6,209 nt of DNA from Gammaproteobacteria bacterium. GTDB lineage: Bacteria; Pseudomonadota; Gammaproteobacteria; SZUA-229. Below the pieces are notes generated by a model. The model had not been told where the DNA came from. It was given only the letters and a program-made list of their open reading frames with translations, and searched no databases. The position numbers and the translations under genes were made by a program. The stretch is taken from NCBI GenBank assembly GCA_011051475.1, contig DRLE01000111.1:1-6209 (forward strand), in the 5' to 3' direction. Below, one piece after another: positions 1-4,032 of the stretch (positions are counted from its first letter, which is position 1; every line of letters starts with the position of its first letter).

Positions 1-44
1 AGTTCAGGCGCGTTGCAAAATCAAAAGGCCCGGTTCAGCGGGTA

Positions 45-146
45 CCCCCTTGCCGCTTTTGCAAGGGGGCGCAGCCTGCAGTGGCGGCGTTCTTTTGCCT
101 ACTTTTCTTTCGCTGTTGAAAGAAAAGTAGGTCGCTGTCAGAGCGA
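45..146. repeat. Cluster of three adjacent perfect hairpins (probable dispersed intergenic repeat)
   Basis: Three perfect inverted repeats follow one another. The first pairs CCCCCTTGC (45-53) with GCAAGGGGG (61-69) around a 7-base loop. The second pairs CCTACTTTTCTTTC (98-111) with GAAAGAAAAGTAGG (118-131) around a 6-base loop. The third pairs TCGCT (132-136) with AGCGA (142-146) around a 5-base loop and directly abuts the second. No T-run follows on either strand, so they do not look like simple intrinsic terminators. From memory, similar CCTACTTTTCTTT hairpins are dispersed between genes in several gammaproteobacteria, which suggests a repeat family; this was not searched. One plus-strand frame stays open through the cluster, but its product is low-complexity and I do not call it a gene. 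Bases 1-44 show nothing recognisable. Confidence 0.6.
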
Positions 147-173
147 AACTCGAGCTATCAACATCAAAAAAAT

Positions 174-206
174 TAAAAAAACCGCCCATAACTCACCATC
201 AAGGCG
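174..206 (-). terminator. Weak candidate terminator downstream of the LEA-2 lipoprotein gene
   Basis: Read on the minus strand, a CGCC (206-203) can pair with GGCG (186-183) around a 16-base loop. A T7-AA-T7 tract (181-166) follows almost at once. The T-tract is strong but the stem is only four or five pairs with a long loop, so this is a tentative call. It lies about 50 bases past the stop codon of the lipoprotein gene. The rest of 147-254 is A-rich on the plus strand, with no other structure that I can support. Confidence 0.25.
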
Positions 207-254
207 AAACACAATTGATAACAAAAGCTCACCACCCAGGCAGAAAAAAACAAA

Positions 255-1133
255 CTACCTCAATAAAGGCACCTGCCCCTTGATATCCAGCGGCACCGCC
301 ACATCCTTCATCAAATCAATCCCCGTATCCACTTTCATACTGCCCTTCAGCCGATAATCCAGCGGTTTGTCACCGGCCAGCAGTTTCGCTGCACTGCTGC
401 CCATACTGAGCAGGTCCAGGCTGAGCGGGACTTCGATAATGCCACGGCTTTTCGCGGCAATGGTCTTTTTCTGTTTGATGGCGCCGGCGCCCCATTTCTG
501 CTGGTTGATATTGAGCTGGTAGCTGAAATCACTCATGCCCAGCTGGAAGGCATTGGGGTTGTCGACCTCCACGCGGGCGATGATGTCGGCACCGCTAAAG
601 CCGAGGTTTTTCAGCTTCACATCCTTGAGTTTGACCTTCGGCATTCTGGGTACGGGAATCTCGCCGCTCTTGCTGACGGGAATGGCGTAGTTGCCGATCA
701 CCGGCAGGTTGATATTAAAGGTGGTATCGAGCTGGTAGGCCAGCCTGTCCTTGCCCCATATTTCCCCCGGCAGTTTTTTCAGGTCGGCGAATTTCAGGGT
801 GACCGGCAGGGAGATGCTGCTGGTGCCGCCGGCTTTCAGTGCCATGGTCTTAGCGCTGGTGCCGCTGACCAGTGACTGGTTTTCGATTTTAAAGTTGTAG
901 TCCAGGCCGGCAAGCTCCAGCGCGACCGGGTTCGGGTTATCCACGGCCAGGTCGAAGACCAGCTTTGCCTGGTCAAAGTTGATGCCGGCCAGGCGGGCGC
1001 CGGTCAGTTTTGCCGTGGGTTTCATTACCTCGGCCTGCTTTTGCAGCTGGGCGCAGCCGGCAAGTGCCAGCAGAAGCAGGGCGGAAAGGATTATCTGTTT
1101 GAGATTAACGGTATATCTGGCAGCTTTATACAT
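255..1133 (-). CDS. LEA type 2 (WHy-domain) family lipoprotein with two tandem domains
   Basis: A 292-residue protein with a lipoprotein signal peptide: a short basic start, a hydrophobic run at about residues 14-25, and the lipobox L-A-G-C with Cys27 as the lipidated residue. Residue 28 is Ala, so the usual +2 rule predicts outer-membrane anchoring. The mature part holds two similar halves, at about 40-150 and 166-290. Each has the hallmark Asp-Asn-Pro-Asn (65-68 and 191-194) followed by a hydrophobic strand and an F/Y-rich strand, as in LEA-2/WHy beta-sandwich domains (compare COG5608, LEA14-like desiccation-related proteins). The start at 1133 is preferred because AGGGAA (1144-1139) lies 5 bases upstream and the signal peptide begins correctly. 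The ATG at 1154 has no ribosome site, and the open frame reaching back to 1367 would bury the signal peptide. Family members are linked to stress or desiccation, but the bacterial function is poorly defined and no partner is visible here. It is transcribed divergently from rep. Confidence 0.87.
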   Translation of the reverse strand: MYKAARYTVNLKQIILSALLLLALAGCAQLQKQAEVMKPTAKLTGARLAGINFDQAKLVFDLAVDNPNPVALELAGLDYNFKIENQSLVSGTSAKTMALKAGGTSSISLPVTLKFADLKKLPGEIWGKDRLAYQLDTTFNINLPVIGNYAIPVSKSGEIPVPRMPKVKLKDVKLKNLGFSGADIIARVEVDNPNAFQLGMSDFSYQLNINQQKWGAGAIKQKKTIAAKSRGIIEVPLSLDLLSMGSSAAKLLAGDKPLDYRLKGSMKVDTGIDLMKDVAVPLDIKGQVPLLR

Positions 1134-1138
1134 CAAGG

Positions 1139-1144
1139 TTCCCT
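1139..1144 (-). promoter_or_regulatory. Shine-Dalgarno site that fixes the lipoprotein start
   Basis: AGGGAA on the minus strand lies 5 bases upstream of the ATG at 1133-1131. It favours that start over the in-frame ATG at 1154, which has no purine-rich site before it. Confidence 0.6.
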
Positions 1145-1157
1145 GGTTCGTCATGGT

Positions 1158-1187
1158 TTGGATTGATTGCCTGTGTGGGCCTATACT
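1158..1187 (+). promoter_or_regulatory. Weak sigma70-like promoter candidate for rep
   Basis: TATACT (1182-1187) matches the -10 consensus at five of six positions. TTGGAT (1158-1163) gives only three of six at -35, with an 18-base spacer. Transcription would begin near 1194 and leave a leader of about 140 bases before the rep start, containing the hairpin at 1207-1232. A second -10-like hexamer, TAGAAT (1288-1293), lies closer to the gene but has no convincing -35. No clear promoter was found for the divergent lipoprotein gene. Confidence 0.3.
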
Positions 1188-1206
1188 AACCGTCACCACG
1201 GCTGAT

Positions 1207-1232
1207 CGCCAGTGACAGGCTGTCAGGTGGCG
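1207..1232. repeat. Imperfect hairpin in the divergent spacer between the lipoprotein gene and rep
   Basis: CGCCA (1207-1211) pairs with TGGCG (1228-1232), and TGACA (1213-1217) pairs with TGTCA (1221-1225). The two stems are separated by a small G/GG internal loop and closed by GGC. A small CCGA-AA-TCGG palindrome followed by an A-run lies just to the right. It could be an operator for either divergent gene or a structure in the rep leader. No regulator family can be assigned. Confidence 0.4.
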
Positions 1233-1336
1233 AGTCCGAAATCGGAAAAAAGTGACCGGCTGCAGACTATTTTCGCTCGCCTTCAAGTAGAATAAGCCGC
1301 CTTGAGCTGTAACCCGACCCGTAGCGATTCCACGTT

Positions 1337-3373
1337 TTGAATACCCCGACATCCAGCCGTCCAGCATCCGCCTCCCCCGGGCTGAACCCGCAGCAGCATG
1401 AGGCCTCGCGCATTATTGACGAGCCCATGTTGGTGCTGGCCGGCGCCGGTAGTGGCAAGACCCGCGTGATTACCGAGAAAATCGCCTACCTGATCGGCGA
1501 GTGCGGTATTACGCCCTCGCGGATTGCGGCGGTCACCTTTACCAACAAGTCGGCGCAGGAAATGAAAAGCCGGGTAAAGAAGCTGGTCGGAGCGAAGAAC
1601 AGCCGGGGGCTGCGGGTTTCCACCTTTCACCGTCTGGCGCTGAATATCCTGCAGAAGGAATACGCGGCGCTGGACTACAAGCCCGGTTTCTCCCTGTTTG
1701 CCGGGGCGGACTGTATTACAGTGCTCTCCGAGTTGCTGAAAGTGACCGGTGAGCGCGGCATGGAGGCAGCGGAAGCGGCGCACTACCAGATCAGTCAGTG
1801 GAAGAACGACGGCATTATGCCCGAGGAAGCCACCCTGTTCGCCGAGGATGACCGCCAGTTCGGCATTGCCAAACTCTACAGCCAGTACCAGCGCCAGCTG
1901 CACGCCTATAATGCCTTTGACCTGGATGACCTGATCCTGCAGACGGCGCAGCTGTTTCGTAAAAACCAGGACATTCTGGCGCGCTGGCAGGATCGCATCC
2001 ACTACCTGCTGGTGGACGAATACCAGGACACCAATACCATGCAGTACGAGCTGGTAAAGCTGCTGGCGGCCAGGCGCCAGTGCCTGACCGCGGTGGGTGA
2101 TGACGACCAGTCCATCTACAGCTGGCGCGGTGCGCGCCCGGAAAACCTGGTGCAGCTGTCAAAAGATTTCCCGCGCCTGAAGGTAATCAAGCTGGAGCAG
2201 AACTACCGCTCCAGCGGCCGTATCCTGAAACTGGCCAATGAGCTGATTAAAAACAACCCGCACGTCTACGAGAAAAAACTGTGGAGCGACCTGGGTCCCG
2301 GCGAGCCGGTGCGCATGATCCAGTGCAACAGCGAGGAGGACGAGGCCGAGCGCGTCTGCGTCGAACTGCAGTCACACAAGATCCAGCGGCAGACAAAATA
2401 CAAAGATTACGCCATTTTGTATCGCGGCAATTTCCAGGCGCGGGTGTTCGAAACCTATCTGCGCAGCATGCGCATACCCTATGTGGTCAGCGGCGGTATT
2501 TCCTTTTTCGAACGTTCGGAAATCAAGGACATCGTTGCCTATCTGCGCCTGCTGGTCAATCCCGATGATGATGCGGCATTCCTGCGCGTTATCAATACCC
2601 CGCGGCGCAGCATCGGCGCGGCCACCCTGGAGAAACTGGGCAAGTACGCCAGCAAACGCGGCGTCAGCATGCTGACCGCCTGCACCGAGGTAGGCCTGGA
2701 GGGCAGGGTGTCGAAAAGCGCCTACACCAATCTGAACATTTTCAGCGACTGGCTGCTGCGCCTGGCGCACCGCGCCGAGGACGAGCTGGCCACCGATATT
2801 ACCCGCCAGCTGCTCGATGACATCAACTACGAAAGCTGGCTGCGCGAGCAGAGCAAGGACATCGAAACCGCCGAGCGGCGCTGGCAGAACGTGATGGAAC
2901 TGATGGACTGGCTGGCGCGGCTGCAGAAGAAGGATTCGGAAGCCAGCGTCGCCGAGCTGATGGCGCAGCTGTCGCTGATGGATATCCTGCAGCGCAACCA
3001 GGACGACAAGGAGCAGGACGCGGTGCAGCTGATGACCCTGCACGCGGCCAAGGGCCTGGAATTTCCGCATGTGTTCCTGGTCGGTTTCGAGGAAGAACTG
3101 CTGCCGCATTCCACCAGCATCCAGGAAGACACCATTGAAGAAGAGCGCCGCCTGGCCTATGTCGGCATTACCCGCGCCGAGAAAAGCCTGACCATGACCA
3201 TGGCGCGCTCGCGCAAGCGTTATGGTGAGCGCATTGTCTGCGAACCCAGCCGTTTTCTCGAAGAACTGCCCGAGGATGAAATCGAATGGCTGGGTGGCAA
3301 GGCGTCAAAGGAAAAAGCCACGGAAGACAAGGGCAGGGCGCATCTGGACGGGTTGAAGGCGTTGCTGGGGTAG
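1337..3373 (+). CDS. rep: ATP-dependent DNA helicase Rep (UvrD/Rep family, superfamily 1A)
   Basis: A complete 678-residue 3'-5' DNA helicase; E. coli Rep has 673. In that family Rep strips proteins from DNA ahead of replication forks and helps restart stalled forks with PriC and DnaB. All SF1A motifs are intact: Q-motif Gln20, Walker A GAGSGKT (36-42, Lys41), motif Ia TFTNK (67-71), Walker B VDEYQD (226-231), motif III GDDDQSIYSWRGA (254-266), motif IV LEQNYRS (286-292), the 2B-region block SGGISFFERSEIKD (385-398), motif V TLHAAKGLEF (567-576) and motif VI VGITRA (609-614). Long runs match E. coli Rep as I recall it more closely than UvrD or PcrA. The only start codon between the upstream in-frame stop (1322) and the conserved LNP is TTG at 1337. 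This gives about 13 extra Ser/Pro/Ala-rich residues and no evident ribosome site; CTG at 1382 is a remote alternative. The C-terminus keeps the HLxxLKA element but ends in Gly without the basic tail of E. coli Rep. It is monocistronic and convergent with feoC. Confidence 0.95.
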   Translation: MNTPTSSRPASASPGLNPQQHEASRIIDEPMLVLAGAGSGKTRVITEKIAYLIGECGITPSRIAAVTFTNKSAQEMKSRVKKLVGAKNSRGLRVSTFHRLALNILQKEYAALDYKPGFSLFAGADCITVLSELLKVTGERGMEAAEAAHYQISQWKNDGIMPEEATLFAEDDRQFGIAKLYSQYQRQLHAYNAFDLDDLILQTAQLFRKNQDILARWQDRIHYLLVDEYQDTNTMQYELVKLLAARRQCLTAVGDDDQSIYSWRGARPENLVQLSKDFPRLKVIKLEQNYRSSGRILKLANELIKNNPHVYEKKLWSDLGPGEPVRMIQCNSEEDEAERVCVELQSHKIQRQTKYKDYAILYRGNFQARVFETYLRSMRIPYVVSGGISFFERSEIKDIVAYLRLLVNPDDDAAFLRVINTPRRSIGAATLEKLGKYASKRGVSMLTACTEVGLEGRVSKSAYTNLNIFSDWLLRLAHRAEDELATDITRQLLDDINYESWLREQSKDIETAERRWQNVMELMDWLARLQKKDSEASVAELMAQLSLMDILQRNQDDKEQDAVQLMTLHAAKGLEFPHVFLVGFEEELLPHSTSIQEDTIEEERRLAYVGITRAEKSLTMTMARSRKRYGERIVCEPSRFLEELPEDEIEWLGGKASKEKATEDKGRAHLDGLKALLG

Positions 3374-3386
3374 ATGCTTTTTTTCA

Positions 3387-3413
3387 CCACAGAGGACATA
3401 GAGGTTCACAGAG
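3387..3413 (+). repeat. Outer inverted repeat, left arm (CACAGAGG-type)
   Basis: This 27-base block consists of three variants of a 9-10 base unit: CACAGAGGA, CATAGAGGTT and CACAGAG. It is an inverted copy of 3711-3737 with 26 of 27 positions matching. It begins 13 bases after the rep stop codon, just after a T-run (3378-3384). From memory, CACAGAGGACACAGAGG sequences recur between genes in many unrelated bacteria, but I could not check copy number here. Confidence 0.8.
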
Positions 3414-3487
3414 GAAAAGCTTTTTTGTTTTTTGCTATCAATTATCTGCTATAGCACTCCCTGTGGCGACACCTGGACTAATCACTG

Positions 3488-3508
3488 TTTTGTCATTCTG
3501 AGCGAAGC
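3488..3508 (+). repeat. Inner inverted repeat, left arm (TGTCATTCTGAGCG-type)
   Basis: These 21 bases contain GTCATTCTGAGCG and match the reverse complement of 3656-3676 at 19 of 21 positions. They lie inside the outer CACAGAGG pair, so the two pairs are nested. From memory, GTCATTCTGAGCGAAG-like sequences are common dispersed intergenic repeats. The stretch between the outer and inner left arms (3414-3487) is A/T-rich and shows nothing else. Confidence 0.75.
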
Positions 3509-3513
3509 CGATC

Positions 3514-3562
3514 GTTACATGGATGTAACTTATCAGGGCAATGCATATGTCCATGGATGGAC
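3514..3562. repeat. Twin palindromes sharing a CATGGATG core
   Basis: GTTACATGGATGTAAC (3514-3529) and GTCCATGGATGGAC (3549-3562) each carry the same core CATGGATG. The core is flanked by complementary but different arms (GTTA/TAAC and GTC/GAC), so arm pairing is kept while arm sequence changes. Their centres are 34 bases apart. They sit at the heart of the nested repeat block. Similar CATGGATG palindromes occur, as far as I recall, in dispersed gammaproteobacterial intergenic repeats. The following stretch (3563-3637) shows nothing I can name. Confidence 0.7.
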
Positions 3563-3655
3563 GGTATTAGGGTAAAGCTGGAGCAGTTACCGAAAAATCT
3601 TATACTCCGTAATTCGTTGATTGCACAGTGGTAAAAGATCCTTCGACTTCGCTAC

Positions 3656-3676
3656 GCTGCGCTCAGGATGACAAAA
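3656..3676 (-). repeat. Inner inverted repeat, right arm
   Basis: This is the reverse-complement partner of 3488-3508, with 19 of 21 positions matching. Read on the minus strand the copy continues beyond the paired part through AGCG-rich sequence to GAAGGATC (ending at 3637). A short ATCCT/AGGAT pair (3638-3642 with 3665-3669) brackets that section. The left copy lacks this extension, so the right one looks like the fuller copy. Confidence 0.75.
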
Positions 3677-3687
3677 TCGCTATTAAT

Positions 3688-3725
3688 CAGAGGTTCCTTA
3701 AAAATAAAAACTCTGTGAACCTCTG
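3688..3725. repeat. Hairpin overlapping the right outer repeat arm
   Basis: CAGAGGTTC (3688-3696) pairs perfectly with GAACCTCTG (3717-3725) around a 20-base A-rich loop. The second arm belongs to the outer repeat, so this adds a fragment of the same CAGAGGTTC unit in opposite orientation. Read on the minus strand downstream of feoC, the loop includes a TTTTTATTTTT tract, so a role in ending feo transcription is possible but unproven. Confidence 0.6.
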
Positions 3726-3737
3726 TGTCCTCTGTGG
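3711..3737 (-). repeat. Outer inverted repeat, right arm (CACAGAGG-type)
   Basis: This is the reverse-complement partner of 3387-3413, differing at one of 27 positions. It ends 13 bases before the feoC stop codon at 3751. The outer pair therefore fills almost the whole gap between the two convergent genes. Confidence 0.8.
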
Positions 3738-3750
3738 TTAAAAACAATCC

Positions 3751-4032
3751 TTAATGCTTCCCACAATAATCCGGCGGACTGATATCGATATCACCCCTTG
3801 CTGTATCACCGCCTTCCAGCCACACATAAACTTCGGTTGTCGCCGGGTCGCATGACTGGCAGCTGCTGCCGCAGGCGGCGGTGGCCAGGCGTTTTTCTAC
3901 CTTGCCTTTTCTGATCCAGACGTCCAGCATGCCGCGCACGGCATCGGCATCGGTATCAAAGTGCAGGGCGATGTCGCTGAGCGTGCACTGGCCGCGCTGT
4001 TTGAGATAGTCGCGGATATCGGAAAGAATCAT
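3751..4032 (-). CDS. feoC: FeoC-like small winged-helix protein of the ferrous iron uptake system
   Basis: A 93-residue cytoplasmic protein. Residues 1-48 fit the FeoC winged helix: a first helix (ILSDIRDYLKQRG), then a TLSDIALHF...VRGMLDVWIRKGKVEKR helix-turn-helix-like stretch. A wing with a cysteine cluster follows: Cys54, Cys58 and Cys61 (C-x3-C-x2-C). E. coli FeoC has C-x4-C-x2-C-x5-C. Here the fourth Cys is missing at its usual place, but Cys90 near the C-terminus (and Cys16) could substitute. In Klebsiella, FeoC binds the cytosolic domain of FeoB and protects it from FtsH, and FeoC proteins can carry an Fe-S cluster; the same role is inferred here. The ATG overlaps the feoB stop by one base, and GGTGGAG (4047-4041) lies 8 bases upstream inside feoB. 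This supports the start and suggests translational coupling. The protein is slightly longer than E. coli FeoC (78) because of an acidic C-terminal tail. Confidence 0.88.
   Translation of the reverse strand: MILSDIRDYLKQRGQCTLSDIALHFDTDADAVRGMLDVWIRKGKVEKRLATAACGSSCQSCDPATTEVYVWLEGGDTARGDIDISPPDYCGKH

Noticed and set aside
13..357. Plus-strand open frame of 114 codons beginning at TTG through the left hairpin cluster
   Set aside because: It reads through the hairpin cluster, has a low-complexity product, no ribosome site, and overlaps the 3' end of the well-supported lipoprotein gene on the other strand.
1134..1367. 78-codon upstream extension of the lipoprotein frame
   Set aside because: It would place the signal peptide and lipobox in mid-protein and overlap the rep start. 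The ATG at 1133 has a good ribosome site.
1283..2002. Long minus-strand open frame opposite rep
   Set aside because: It is antisense to conserved helicase motifs, with Gln/Arg/Leu-rich composition typical of a shadow of GC-rich coding DNA.
2372..3109. Second long minus-strand open frame opposite rep
   Set aside because: It is also a shadow, with biased composition and no recognisable domain.
3355..3384. Intrinsic terminator of rep ending in the T-run at 3378-3384
   Set aside because: Only a four-pair stem with a wobble can be drawn before the T-run, which is too weak to call.
3387..3737. CRISPR array or tandem repeat array between rep and feoC
   Set aside because: The repeats are inverted pairs, not regularly spaced direct repeats with unique spacers, and no cas gene is present.
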